A stretch of 64,000 nt of DNA from Amphritea atlantica (GTDB lineage Bacteria; Pseudomonadota; Gammaproteobacteria; Pseudomonadales; Balneatricaceae). The stretch lies in NCBI RefSeq assembly GCF_900111095.1, contig NZ_FOGB01000017.1:36045-100044 (forward strand), written 5' to 3'. A model generated the notes under the pieces. That model saw only the letters and a list, made by a program, of their open reading frames with translations. It was not told the DNA's origin and made no database searches. A program made the translations under genes and the position numbers. This document shows positions 9,862 through 18,412 of this stretch, in pieces. How positions within the stretch are numbered: the stretch's first letter is position 1; each line of letters opens with the position of its first letter.

Positions 9862-10619
9862 CCGCTACCGGTCTCTGTCTGAAACGCAATGGGCAAACGC
9901 TGCTGGACGATATCTCTGTAGAACTGCCGCCGGGGGAGATAACGGTATTGCTCGGACCAAATGGTGCAGGTAAATCCACTTTGTTAGGGATGCTCTGTGG
10001 GTTGAACCGGGCGGACAGTGGCCGGGTTTGTCTGGCTGGCGTCGAGTTGTCCGGGATGGAGCCGCAACTGAGAGCGCGTTATCTGGCGATGTATACCCAG
10101 CAGCAGCCGCTCAACTTTCCTTTCCGGGTGGCGGAGGTGGTGGCACTGGGCTGCTACCCGTTGCTGTTGGACCGGTCAGCGACAGCGGCAAGGGTGGCAG
10201 CCTGTTTACAGCAGTTTCAACTGGAATCGCTGGCGCAGCGCGATTATACCTCCCTCTCCGGTGGTGAACAGCAGCGCGTGCAGGTTGCCCGGGTGCTGGC
10301 TCAGGCGGGGCCCGATTGTCAGGTGTTGTTGCTGGATGAGCCGGTCAGTGAGATGGACCTGAGGTATCAGCAACTGCTGCTGCAACAGATCAGAATGGTC
10401 GCCGCGGCGGGGGTATCGGTCTGTTGTGTGCTGCATGATCTCAATCTGGCGGCGCAACTGGCAGACCGGGTGGTGCTGTTACAGCAGGGGCGGATGGCCG
10501 CCGTGGGGCCGGTGGACAGTGTGATGACTGAACGACAGCTCAGCGATCTTTATCAGGTGACTGTGCGAAAAACCGACACCCTGTCTGGTCCTGTCTTTAT
10601 CAGCCAGTCCGGCCCTTAA
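9855..10619 (+). CDS. hmuV: Heme-type ABC transporter ATPase
   Basis: ABC ATPase of 254 residues. Walker A is GPNGAGKST, the Q-loop region is MYTQQQPLNFPF, the signature is LSGGEQQRVQVAR, Walker B is VLLLDEPV and the H-loop is VLHDLN. The QPLNFPF segment and overall length recall HmuV/PhuV. Its start overlaps the permease gene by 7 bases, and its stop overlaps the convergent kinase gene by 4 bases. Siderophore or B12 transport remain possible. Confidence 0.85.
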   Translation: MLTATGLCLKRNGQTLLDDISVELPPGEITVLLGPNGAGKSTLLGMLCGLNRADSGRVCLAGVELSGMEPQLRARYLAMYTQQQPLNFPFRVAEVVALGCYPLLLDRSATAARVAACLQQFQLESLAQRDYTSLSGGEQQRVQVARVLAQAGPDCQVLLLDEPVSEMDLRYQQLLLQQIRMVAAAGVSVCCVLHDLNLAAQLADRVVLLQQGRMAAVGPVDSVMTERQLSDLYQVTVRKTDTLSGPVFISQSGP

Positions 10620-12262
10620 TCGTTTAATGATAAACTGATTTGCGGATCCCGCCGGATCTGCTCAAAGAGACTTTCGACTGGATCTGCGCAGTTGGTATCC
10701 ACTTTATAGCAATAGCGTTGCTCTGCCTGGGTTAATGGCTGTTTGGTTTTCTGCTGCTGCCGCATGATCTGTACATCGGCATCGGAAGGGTCTGCAGCCT
10801 CCGCTACGCGGCGTTCCAGACGTTGCTCCATTAAGGTCTGGTTGCAGGTACAGGAGATAATGCGCATCTCAACCCCCAGTTTTTCAGCAATGCGGCGATA
10901 ACTCTGACGGGTACGTTCGCGGATAAAGGTGGCATCAACGATCACTGTTTCTCCCACTCTGAGCAGCTTCTCGGTGAGGGCCTTGAGGTGGTTGAAGGTA
11001 TGCACATTCATCTCGTTGCCATACAGCTGCAGTTTTTCCCCTTTCAGGCTCAACTCCCGATGCAATCGTTTACGTTCAACGTCTGAGCGGATTCGGATAG
11101 CACCACTGCGCTCCAGCAGCTGCTGGCTCAGGTAGCTTTTGCCGCTGCCTGATACACCATGCATCAGAAACAAAACCGGGGAGGGCTTGTTGGCATAGCT
11201 CAGTGCCAGCCTGATATAGCGGCGGTATTCCGCAAGGTCGACTTGCTGGCCAATCACCGCAACTTTGGCGCGTACCATTGCCCGATAACCTTTATAAAAG
11301 TTAAGTAACCGGGTGCCGTCGTAGTCACCGGTAATTTCCAGATAGCGGTTCAGACAGCGATTGGCAAAGGCATGCTGTTGATTGGCTTCCAGGTCCATCA
11401 GCAGGAATGCCAGATCGCAGATGGTGTCGATCCAGCGAAACTCCAGATTGAATTCAATGCAGTCAAACAGCCTGACCTGGTTATCCAGCAGGGTGGTATT
11501 GCCCAGGTGCAGATCGCCGTGACACTCACGAATATTGCCTTCGCGCTTGCGTTGTTCAATCTTTGAAGACAGACTGCGGAACTGCTGACTGACCTGATAG
11601 GCTAATTGCTGTAGTTCCAGCCAGTCATCGAGTGAATGCAGATGCTCGCCGGTGTGGGTGAAATTATCGCTGACCACCTGCCAGACCGTGTCAGTTTCGC
11701 CCCAGGGGCCATCGTTACTGGCGTGGGGTACAGCAAGGTGAAAGTCTGCAATCTGCTGACTCAGCGCGTCAATGTGAGCGTTGGTCAGGGCGCATTTTTG
11801 TAACAGCCGGTCCAGCCGCAGGCCGTCATCAAACTGGCGCATTTTTACCGCATACTCGAACGGTTCCGCCGAACTATTCGGTTCAGAGTTGTCTGTATCA
11901 GCAGCAGGTGCGTCGCTCTCCACCGGTGAGGCTGTCACTGAAGATGTGTTGGCCGGTTCAGGAATGGTTAATTCCACAGCGGTTAGTGTGGGGCTGGCCG
12001 GCGAGCCGCAAATGGCGACGACCTCCTGATATATATCCGGAGCTAATCGTTGATTCAGGCGGAGTTCTTCATAACAGTAGTGTTTGCGACTCTCCAGACT
12101 GGTAAAATCAAGAAAACCAAAATTGACCGGTTTCTTGATTTTATAGGCGATCTCGCCGGTCAGAATTACCCAGGAGATATGCGTCTCAATCACCCGGATC
12201 TCAGCGACCGGATGAGGATAATTGTTTGGATCTGACAGGGCTGTGATCAGTTCTTGAGTCAT
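10616..12262 (-). CDS. APH-like phosphotransferase fused to a P-loop kinase/ATPase
   Basis: A two-domain protein of 548 residues. Residues 1-330 are an aminoglycoside phosphotransferase-like fold with the catalytic loop CHGDLHLGN and a metal-binding DCIEFN segment. Residues 350-540 form a P-loop nucleotide-kinase domain with Walker A GVSGSGKSY and VIVDATFI. Such fusions are widespread in proteobacteria, often noted simply as AAA-family ATPase, and the substrate is unknown. Around residues 85-125 there is a low-complexity Ser/Pro/Ala/Glu-rich stretch inserted in the first domain, which I would not expect in the family. Convergent with hmuV, divergent from mrcB. Confidence 0.85.
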   Translation of the reverse strand: MTQELITALSDPNNYPHPVAEIRVIETHISWVILTGEIAYKIKKPVNFGFLDFTSLESRKHYCYEELRLNQRLAPDIYQEVVAICGSPASPTLTAVELTIPEPANTSSVTASPVESDAPAADTDNSEPNSSAEPFEYAVKMRQFDDGLRLDRLLQKCALTNAHIDALSQQIADFHLAVPHASNDGPWGETDTVWQVVSDNFTHTGEHLHSLDDWLELQQLAYQVSQQFRSLSSKIEQRKREGNIRECHGDLHLGNTTLLDNQVRLFDCIEFNLEFRWIDTICDLAFLLMDLEANQQHAFANRCLNRYLEITGDYDGTRLLNFYKGYRAMVRAKVAVIGQQVDLAEYRRYIRLALSYANKPSPVLFLMHGVSGSGKSYLSQQLLERSGAIRIRSDVERKRLHRELSLKGEKLQLYGNEMNVHTFNHLKALTEKLLRVGETVIVDATFIRERTRQSYRRIAEKLGVEMRIISCTCNQTLMEQRLERRVAEAADPSDADVQIMRQQQKTKQPLTQAEQRYCYKVDTNCADPVESLFEQIRRDPQISLSLND

Positions 12263-12309
12263 ATATTTTTTAGTAGTTGCCGGAATTCACAGAGGATTAT
12301 ACGTAGCCA

Positions 12310-14655
12310 ATGGCAAAAAAGAGAGGGGCAGCTGCATCCCGTTCCCAAAAGAGTCGCAAAACGAAGTCAAATAAGCCCTCCTGGAAGCGTCGGCTGTTTA
12401 AACTGTTTCTGAAAGTGTCCCTGGTAATGCTGGTGATTGCCGCTGCCGGGCTGGTATATCTGGATGCTCAGGTGCGGGCGAAGTTTGAGGGTAAACGCTG
12501 GGCGCTGCCTGCGAAGGTGTATGCCCGGCCTCTGGAGCTGTTTCCCGGTCAGCAGCTGAGTCGTGACGATCTGAAAATCGAGCTGAAAGGGTTGGGCTAT
12601 CAGTTTACCTCACGCGCCACTCAGCCGGGCAGTGCCGAATGGGCAACCTCGCGGGTGCGGCTGTATACCCGTGGGTTTGATTTTCCCGACGGTCAGGAGA
12701 GCGCCCGTAAACTACTGATCGATTTCAGTGGCGATACGCTGACCCGTATTCGTGATGAGTCGGGCAGTCAGTTGCCGCTGGCACGCTTAGAGCCTGTATT
12801 GATTGGCGGTATCTACCCCAAAGACAATGAAGACCGCGATCTGATCCAGCTCTCTGAAGCGCCCCCCCATCTGGTGGATGCTCTGATCGCCATCGAAGAC
12901 CGCAACTATTACAGCCATTTCGGTATCTCCCCGCGGGGGATCGCCCGGGCGATGGTCGTCAATGTTAAAGCGGGTCGTTTTGTACAGGGTGGCAGCACTC
13001 TGACGCAGCAGTTGATTAAAAACTTCTACCTCAGCTCAGAACGTTCGCTCAGCCGTAAGCTGGCCGAGATTCCGATGGCGGTGCTGCTGGATCTGCACTA
13101 TAGCAAAGATGAGATTCTCGAGGCGTATCTCAATGAAGTTTATCTGGGGCAGGAGGGTTCCCGGGCGATTCACGGTTTCGGTCTGGCCAGCCAGTATCTG
13201 TTTGCACAGCCGATTCGGGAACTGAAGCTGCATCAGGTTGCGTTGATGGCGGCGCTGGTTAAGGGACCTTCATTTTATGATCCCCGTCGCCACCCACAAC
13301 GGGCCACTGAGCGGCGAAATCTGGTGCTTAAAGTGTTGCAGGAGCAGGGCAGCATCACTCTGGAAGAGCGGCAACAGGCGGAGAAACAACCGCTGGGGGT
13401 GGTGAAACAGCAGAGTCTGCTCAAAGGCGCTTATCCGGCATATCTGGATCTGGTGAAGCGGCAATTGCGACAGGAATACCCCGAAGAGGCGCTTAACAGT
13501 GAGGGGCTGAGGGTGTTTACGGCCCTGGACCCGATCGCCCAGACACGGGCTGAAACCAGTCTGGTCAGTGTTATCGGTAAGCTACAGCAACGTTACGGCA
13601 AACCAGTTAAAGAGCTGGAGGGCGGGATGGTGGTGAGCAACCCGCTGAGTGGTGAGGTGCTGGCTATTGTGGGTGGGCGCAATACCCGCTACCAGGGGTT
13701 TAATCGGGCGCTGGATACGCTGCGTCCGGTGGGATCATTGATTAAACCGGTGGTATATCTGGCGGCGCTGGAGGGAGACTATACCCTTGCTTCGATCATA
13801 GAGGATGAACCGCTCGAAGTGAAACTGCCCAATGGTGACGTGTGGCAACCACAGAACTACAGTCGTACCAGTCACGGTCCGGTGCCGTTGCACACCGCGC
13901 TGGCACACTCCTACAATCAGTCATCTGCGCGCCTGGGGCTTGAGATTGGCACCGCTAAGGTGGTGGATATGCTCAGGCGACTGGGTTTGCAGCGTGATGT
14001 TGATGAATACCCTTCAATGCTGCTGGGGTCGACTGCGCTATCACCGCTGGAGGTCGCTCAGCTGTATCAAACCATCGCCGGAAACGGCTATCAGGTGCCG
14101 ATGCGGGCGATCCGGATGGTGACCGATAGCAACAATGAGGAGCTGTCCCGATACCCTTACAACATCCTGCAGACGGTGGCATCCGGCCCGGTACACCTGA
14201 TCCAGTATGGTTTGCAGGAGGTGGTGCGCGAGGGCACCGCCCGTTCGGTGTATAATCGCTTACCTCAGGATCTTATTGTGGCGGGTAAAACTGGCACCAC
14301 CAATGATCAGCGGGATAGCTGGTTTGCTGGTTTTGCCGGTGACCGGCTGGCGGTTGTCTGGCTGGGACTGGATGATAACAAGCCGTTGCCGCTGACCGGT
14401 AGTAGCGGCGCGCTGCGGGTATGGACCGAGTTTATGGCGCAGACCCGACCGCAGCCTTTCATGGCGGAAAGACCGGATACAATCAAGTACCATTGGGTAG
14501 AAGATAGCACCGGGCTGATGTCGGGTGAAGGGTGTGAGGGAGCCCGGGAACTACCCTTTATCGAGGGCACTGAACCTAAGGAATCATCCGGGTGCGGTGA
14601 CAATGTTATCAGTAATCCGCTTGATCTTCTCAAGCGCTGGTTCAGAACGGAATAA
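12310..14655 (+). CDS. mrcB: Bifunctional penicillin-binding protein 1B
   Basis: Class A PBP of 781 residues that polymerises and cross-links peptidoglycan. It has a basic cytoplasmic tail, one membrane helix (about 33-52) and a UB2H-like region (about 65-150). The glycosyltransferase domain contains EDRNYYSHFG and GGSTLTQQLIKNFYL. The transpeptidase domain has the SxxK Ser-Leu-Ile-Lys in GSLIKPVVY, SYNQSS (SxN) and GKTGTTNDQRDSW (KTG). The UB2H region and length indicate PBP1b rather than PBP1a. The next gene, a TPR lipoprotein, begins 4 bases after its stop, suggesting co-transcription with an envelope-related partner. Confidence 0.95.
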   Translation: MAKKRGAAASRSQKSRKTKSNKPSWKRRLFKLFLKVSLVMLVIAAAGLVYLDAQVRAKFEGKRWALPAKVYARPLELFPGQQLSRDDLKIELKGLGYQFTSRATQPGSAEWATSRVRLYTRGFDFPDGQESARKLLIDFSGDTLTRIRDESGSQLPLARLEPVLIGGIYPKDNEDRDLIQLSEAPPHLVDALIAIEDRNYYSHFGISPRGIARAMVVNVKAGRFVQGGSTLTQQLIKNFYLSSERSLSRKLAEIPMAVLLDLHYSKDEILEAYLNEVYLGQEGSRAIHGFGLASQYLFAQPIRELKLHQVALMAALVKGPSFYDPRRHPQRATERRNLVLKVLQEQGSITLEERQQAEKQPLGVVKQQSLLKGAYPAYLDLVKRQLRQEYPEEALNSEGLRVFTALDPIAQTRAETSLVSVIGKLQQRYGKPVKELEGGMVVSNPLSGEVLAIVGGRNTRYQGFNRALDTLRPVGSLIKPVVYLAALEGDYTLASIIEDEPLEVKLPNGDVWQPQNYSRTSHGPVPLHTALAHSYNQSSARLGLEIGTAKVVDMLRRLGLQRDVDEYPSMLLGSTALSPLEVAQLYQTIAGNGYQVPMRAIRMVTDSNNEELSRYPYNILQTVASGPVHLIQYGLQEVVREGTARSVYNRLPQDLIVAGKTGTTNDQRDSWFAGFAGDRLAVVWLGLDDNKPLPLTGSSGALRVWTEFMAQTRPQPFMAERPDTIKYHWVEDSTGLMSGEGCEGARELPFIEGTEPKESSGCGDNVISNPLDLLKRWFRTE

Positions 14656-14659
14656 ACAG

Positions 14660-15214
14660 ATGAAAAAAGTGATATCGACAGGTTGTGGGCTGCTCTTAAC
14701 ATCATTACTCGCCGGTTGTATGGGCGGTAATGCCAATATTAACCCGATTGTGGAGGACCGTTCAGAATCCGGCAGCGGGGTCGCGGTTGATCCGAATGTC
14801 GGTTCAGATACTGCTGTGGCGACGCCGGTTGATACCGGTCAGGGCTTCACGGTGGTGAACCGTCAGGTTGCCGCGCCAGCGCCTGTATCCAGCAGCAATC
14901 CGGCCGTTATCGCTCTGCTTCAGGGCGCACTTGAACAGCAAAAACAGGGCGAGTACAGTGCAGCGCAAAGCAGCCTTGAGCGGGCTCAGCGGATAGCACC
15001 CCGTGATCCCCATGTATATATGCGGCTGGCTGATCTGCGTCGTCAGCAGGGACAGTATCTGCAGGCAGAACAGTTTGCCCTCAAAGGGCTGACCCTGGCC
15101 CGTGGACAGTCGGCCATGGAGCGCAAATTCTGGATTCTGATTGCGGATATTCGCAGTGAGGGTGGAGATCACAGCGGCGCGGCGGTGGCCCGGGATAAAG
15201 CGAACATGTTATGA
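14660..15214 (+). CDS. TPR-containing lipoprotein downstream of PBP1b
   Basis: A 184-residue lipoprotein. The signal peptide ends in the lipobox LLAGC (Cys22), and a variable Gly/Val/Ser linker follows. From about residue 90 come two tetratricopeptide-like repeats (GEYSAAQSSLERAQRIAPRD and GQYLQAEQFALKGL). The residue after Cys is Met, so export to the outer membrane is likely. I chose the ATG at 14660, which directly gives the lipobox; an upstream frame start inside mrcB would bury it. Position suggests a PBP1b-associated factor, but it does not look like LpoB. Function unproven. Confidence 0.82.
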   Translation: MKKVISTGCGLLLTSLLAGCMGGNANINPIVEDRSESGSGVAVDPNVGSDTAVATPVDTGQGFTVVNRQVAAPAPVSSSNPAVIALLQGALEQQKQGEYSAAQSSLERAQRIAPRDPHVYMRLADLRRQQGQYLQAEQFALKGLTLARGQSAMERKFWILIADIRSEGGDHSGAAVARDKANML

Positions 15215-15263
15215 AATCCAGCGTTATCGCTGGCAATCGCTGTTGAGTTAAACCGGTTACGAA

Positions 15264-15307
15264 CCGCCATTGCCGCTATGATTGAGTAGCGGTTTAGGCG
15301 GCTTTTA
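15264..15307 (+). terminator. Terminator-like hairpin after lipoprotein gene
   Basis: Two nested stems, CCGCC/GGCGG and CCGCTA/TAGCGG, are followed by CTTTTAA. It lies 50 bases after the lipoprotein stop. The rest of 15215-15484 holds no further feature I can name. Confidence 0.55.
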
Positions 15308-15484
15308 ATCTTCACAGTGTCTGAGTCATAAACCGGTTTATCAGATACGCCGAACAGTTACCGAAACGTTCACCTCAGCTTTATATGACCCTGACAGGAA
15401 AGTTGTGTGCCGGTTAAAAAGTTGAATATTGACTCTGGTTGTTGGCAAAACTCCGGTTATGATAGTGCTATTCGTTGTTCAAAA

Positions 15485-16183
15485 ATGAGTAGCTCTACCA
15501 TGTCAGAATCCAGGTTGCAGGCGGTTATCGGTGATCACTTCCTGTTTTCATCGTTATCGCAACAGGCCCGTGAAACACTGGTGCAACACTGTCGCACGAT
15601 TAAATTGAAAAATGATGAAACTCTGTTCAGTCAGGGGGGCGAAGCTCATAGCTTCTATCTGGCACTCAGCGGTGCAGTGAAACTGTTTCGGGTGTCCCCG
15701 GATGGTCAGACCAAGGTGATCGAGGTGATTCATGCCGGCGAGACCTTTGCTGAGGCTCTGATGTTTATGGATCAGATACGTTACCCTGTCAATGCGTCAG
15801 CGATGGGGAGTGCCGAGGTGATGGTGATCCCCAATAAGCTTTATAAAGAGATGCTGCTGGCCGCCCCCCAGAGCGCGATGAAGCTGATGGGCACCATGGC
15901 GGTTAAACTGCATCGGCGGATCAAAGAGATCGAAACCCTGACACTGCAAAATACCCGTCACCGGCTGGGCAACTATCTGTTCGGGCTGGCGCCGGATCCG
16001 GCGGCAAAACAGAGTGTCTTCCAACTGCCGATGGCGAAACAGCTGATCGCATCGCAGTTAGGCATGCAACCGGAAACCTTTTCCCGACTGATCAAAGAGA
16101 TGAAGACCCAGGGGTTGATTGAGGTGAACGGGGCTGAGGTACAGGTGCATGATCTGCAGGGGCTTCGGGCGTTTGGTCATTGA
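15485..16183 (+). CDS. Crp/Fnr-family regulator resembling DNR
   Basis: A cyclic-nucleotide-binding-fold regulator of about 232 residues with a C-terminal winged helix. The N-terminal beta-roll lacks an Fnr-type cysteine cluster. Segments such as FAEALMFMD, RIKEIETLTLQNTRHRLGNYL and AKQLIASQLGMQPETFSRLI match, as far as I remember, Pseudomonas DNR, the heme-based NO-sensing regulator of denitrification. The recognition helix is QPETFSRLIKEM. I chose the ATG at 15485; an upstream GTG at 15407 would add 26 residues outside the domain, and the ATG at 15500 is also possible. A hemoglobin/NsrR NO module lies 9 kb away. Other Crp/Fnr roles are not excluded. Confidence 0.75.
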   Translation: MSSSTMSESRLQAVIGDHFLFSSLSQQARETLVQHCRTIKLKNDETLFSQGGEAHSFYLALSGAVKLFRVSPDGQTKVIEVIHAGETFAEALMFMDQIRYPVNASAMGSAEVMVIPNKLYKEMLLAAPQSAMKLMGTMAVKLHRRIKEIETLTLQNTRHRLGNYLFGLAPDPAAKQSVFQLPMAKQLIASQLGMQPETFSRLIKEMKTQGLIEVNGAEVQVHDLQGLRAFGH

Positions 16184-16221
16184 CGATTCCCGGCAGCTGA
16201 GCCCGCGATATTACAGAGATA

Positions 16222-16257
16222 AAAAAAGGGCTGGCCCTGCAGGGTCTGCCCTTTTTT
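16222..16257. terminator. Bidirectional terminator between DNR-like and csp genes
   Basis: Inverted repeat AAAAAAGGGC...GCCCTTTTTT with a 16-base interval, itself holding CCCTGCAGGG. It gives a T-run on either strand and sits between two convergent genes. Confidence 0.8.
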
Positions 16258-16272
16258 ACATCTGGCTATCGA

Positions 16273-16482
16273 TCAGATAGCGACAATATTTTCAGCCTGA
16301 GGGCCTTTAGGACCACTGGTGACAGTAAACTGTACCTGCTGGCCTTCAGCCAGGGTTTTGAAACCATCGCTGACGATTGCGCTGAAGTGAGCGAAAACAT
16401 CGGGACCGGAGAGCTGCTCAATAAAACCAAAACCTTTAGTTTCGTTGAACCATTTAACCGTGCCGGTTGTTGAATTAGACAT
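16273..16482 (-). CDS. Cold-shock domain protein (CspA family)
   Basis: A single cold-shock domain of 69 residues that binds single-stranded nucleic acid. RNP1 (KGFGFIE) and RNP2-like (VFAHFSAI) motifs are visible after the typical GTVKWFN start. The ATG at 16482 gives the canonical [14 protein letters not shown]-terminus; an in-frame start 19 residues upstream is unlikely. The upstream 196 bases (16483-16678) hold no gene and probably form the long AT-rich 5' leader common in this family, though I cannot identify a cold-box with certainty. Confidence 0.93.
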   Translation of the reverse strand: MSNSTTGTVKWFNETKGFGFIEQLSGPDVFAHFSAIVSDGFKTLAEGQQVQFTVTSGPKGPQAENIVAI

Positions 16483-16678
16483 AATAATATCCTGAAATTT
16501 AAATAGAGTAGTGCCTTCAAAAGGCTTGAATCGCATCAAAATGTAGACTGAGACTTAGAAACTGCAGGACGTGGTGTTACGAATAAAACAACGAAATGTA
16601 GGATGTAAATATGAGACTTCTTTCTAGCTGCCGATCACTGTATAGAGTTAGTGCGGACTTGTATATAAGTTTCTGAGT

Positions 16679-16975
16679 TTATCTGTGATCCACGGAGGGG
16701 AGGTTACCAGTATTCAGCTTTATCCGGCCCAGCGAGTTGGCAAAATACTTCTCGGAGAAATAGACCATGAAGCCGAGCATTGCCAGAACGGTTGTTAATA
16801 GCAGTGCCCGGCTTTGCAGTACCACGCAGGCATAGAGACCCGAGGCGGCTACGGCCAGATAGAGCAGTGCTGCTCTGGTATTCTGCACCAGATCGAACAG
16901 ACCGCAGTAGACCATGATCGAACCGAGAAAATAACCGAGAGCAACCAGACGGGGATAACGCCTCGCCTGATGCAT
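16679..16975 (-). CDS. Small multi-helix membrane protein, unknown
   Basis: A hydrophobic protein of at least 98 residues with three predicted helices (VALGYFLGSIMVYCGLF, LLYLAVAASGLYACVV and LLLTTVLAMLGFMVYF). I do not recognise a family. The frame stays open upstream and encodes another hydrophobic stretch (PLITGLCITFTAFG) without an ATG or GTG, so the true start may lie further up, near the end of the DinB gene, using a weak start codon. It is 47 bases downstream of the DinB-like gene on the same strand. Confidence 0.6.
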   Translation of the reverse strand: MHQARRYPRLVALGYFLGSIMVYCGLFDLVQNTRAALLYLAVAASGLYACVVLQSRALLLTTVLAMLGFMVYFSEKYFANSLGRIKLNTGNLPSVDHR

Positions 16976-17022
16976 GCCAAATGCGGTAAAGGTGATACAC
17001 AGACCTGTGATCAGTGGTGGGT

Positions 17023-17514
17023 CTAAAGCACAAAGGGCAGATCGGTTACACCAAAATCGATACCCAACTGACTCAGGGCCGTGGTGAGCTGTCCCCGGTG
17101 ATGAGTGCTGTGGTTAAACATATGGGCTGCCAGCAACCATGCAGGTTTAGTCCTCGCCGTTCCATCGATTTTACTGATATAGGAAAAATCACTCTCCAGC
17201 CAGCTTTGCTTCAGACGATCCGCCCAATCGATGATTTTCTGGTCCCACACTTTTCTAGTGTCAGCGAGTTCGGAGAAATCCGGGTAAAGAATGCCGCCGA
17301 ATTCCGGCACCTCATCTTCCTTCCCCATAAAGCGGGATAACCAGGCAATATCGCCATACATAAGATGATCCAGAGTGCCGTGGATCGATTTGAAGAACAG
17401 TTTCATATCCGTCCGGCGTTGTTGATCCGGAATGGTGGCGCAGGCGTTGTAGAGCTGATCATTCATTCTGGCGTTGTAGCGGGCCATGGTTTGACAATAG
17501 CTGGGGCTAATCAT
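17023..17514 (-). CDS. DinB-family metal-dependent protein
   Basis: A four-helix-bundle DinB/YfiT-type protein of 163 residues. Likely metal-binding histidines are in HGTLDHLMYGD (about 46-50) and NHSTHHRGQ (about 140). The family includes damage-inducible proteins and thiol-dependent transferases; the substrate here is unknown. The ATG at 17514 has AAGGAA upstream and yields the usual N-terminus (YNARMNDQLY). It probably precedes the small membrane gene in one transcript. Confidence 0.85.
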   Translation of the reverse strand: MISPSYCQTMARYNARMNDQLYNACATIPDQQRRTDMKLFFKSIHGTLDHLMYGDIAWLSRFMGKEDEVPEFGGILYPDFSELADTRKVWDQKIIDWADRLKQSWLESDFSYISKIDGTARTKPAWLLAAHMFNHSTHHRGQLTTALSQLGIDFGVTDLPFVL

Positions 17515-17677
17515 AAGTGTTCCTTGTCTATTGCGACAGAGGTAAAGTCTCACTATCCAATCGAACTGATAGTGTATCAGATCAGAGTGAGATTCCAGTG
17601 GCCCGTCGTGAGGGAGAGCTCATCCCGGGAAGGTGAAGCCTGACCGGCTTTTCTGACGTTCGCTTTTGTCAGCTCTG
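17515..17677. other. Non-coding stretch with nested inverted repeats
   Basis: Together with the small frame at 17678-17818 this fills a gap of nearly 400 bases. An outer inverted repeat AAGCCTGAC (17636-17644) / GTCAGGCTT (17677-17685) encloses CTGAC (17653-17657) / GTCAG (17668-17672). It may be a terminator or processing hairpin; there is no strong T-run. Confidence 0.4.
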
Positions 17678-17818
17678 TCAGGCTTGTTGCTGATTAAACC
17701 GAACCATCTGTTTAATCGACATCGCGCAAAGGGGCAGACCTGCTGCCAGAAGTAGGGTGTTGATTCCACGATCCACGGCGGTTTCACCGACCCCAGGCGG
17801 GGTATCACCAGGCGCCAT
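17678..17818 (-). CDS. 46-residue frame related to the C-terminus of the 220-residue membrane protein
   Basis: A short frame starting ATG after AAAGAGG and ending TGA. Its second half, LLLAAGLPLCAMSIKQMVRF, is nearly identical to the end of the membrane protein at 18413-19075 (LLLAAALPLCAMSIKQMIRF), while the first 20 residues differ. It may be a leftover 3' end of that gene displaced by insertion of the lipoprotein unit, or a small membrane peptide in its own right. The reading frame is intact and substitutions are mostly conservative. Confidence 0.4.
   Translation of the reverse strand: MAPGDTPPGVGETAVDRGINTLLLAAGLPLCAMSIKQMVRFNQQQA
17692..17755. repeat. 64-bp direct repeat, copy 1
   Basis: Matches 18452-18515 at roughly 60 of 64 positions in the same orientation. 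Together the copies bracket the lipoprotein gene. On the minus strand it encodes the tail segment AGLPLCAMSIKQMVRF. Confidence 0.85.
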
Positions 17819-17863
17819 CCTCTTTTTATCTGTCTAAGCTGCTAGCCCGAGAGCAGGGAAAAG

Positions 17864-17902
17864 AGGCAGAGTAAAATATAAAAAACGAACCTTACTCTGC
17901 CT
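17864..17902 (-). terminator. Terminator-like inverted repeat after lipoprotein gene
   Basis: A perfect 11-bp inverted repeat (AGGCAGAGTAA / TTACTCTGCCT) with a 17-base AT-rich loop, followed on the minus strand by CTCTTTTC. It begins 7 bases beyond the lipoprotein stop codon. Confidence 0.7.
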
Positions 17903-17908
17903 TATACT

Positions 17909-18370
17909 CTATTTACTGCATGACCCCTTTTTGGCCATCTCTAACTGTGCGACCTCATTTTTCCCCTTCTCTTCGTCGACTAATTCCAATCCAGCACCAC
18001 CGACAAAGGCCCCTAATTTTATATATTGTCTAACAAAATAATTCTTTCCGCCCTCTGTTTTAACCAAGAGATCGTTAGGAGAGAACTCCGATTCAGTTGA
18101 TACTTTATGTTCTTCACCTCCACCTACCTCTTCGTAGAAAAACATATCGGGTGCTGTCTCTCCAATACATTTTCCGTCAACCCACACATCTTTTTTCAGA
18201 GCTGCACCAAATACACCAGCACGGTAAATATATAACCCAGCATTTTCTTTGTTTGATGGGGGATTGAACTGCTTAGCCACATCCGCTTTTTCTTTGCTTT
18301 CCATGGGGACTGAGGCACATCCAGCTAATAGAGATGTTGCTACAGCTGTTGCAATAAGGAGTTTATTCAT
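17909..18370 (-). CDS. DUF2846-like lipoprotein
   Basis: A 153-residue protein with a signal peptide ending in the lipobox LLAGC (Cys18). A compact domain follows (GLYIYRAGVFGAALKKDVWV, then GKCIGE and FVRQYIKLGAF), which recalls the DUF2846 family of small envelope lipoproteins. The gene is visibly AT-richer than its neighbours. It is enclosed by a 64-bp direct repeat derived from the 3' end of the adjacent membrane-protein gene, so it looks acquired or inserted as a unit of about 0.7 kb. Function unknown. Confidence 0.75.
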   Translation of the reverse strand: MNKLLIATAVATSLLAGCASVPMESKEKADVAKQFNPPSNKENAGLYIYRAGVFGAALKKDVWVDGKCIGETAPDMFFYEEVGGGEEHKVSTESEFSPNDLLVKTEGGKNYFVRQYIKLGAFVGGAGLELVDEEKGKNEVAQLEMAKKGSCSK

Positions 18371-18412
18371 TGCTCTTCCTTGTTTATTGATAAGTAAGTG
18401 TTGCTTGTTAAG

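Noticed and set aside
16704..17033. A 109-codon frame overlapping the small membrane gene on the same strand
   Set aside because: It is rich in Arg, Ser and Cys with no domain or ribosome site and is out of frame with the hydrophobic protein; treated as a shadow.
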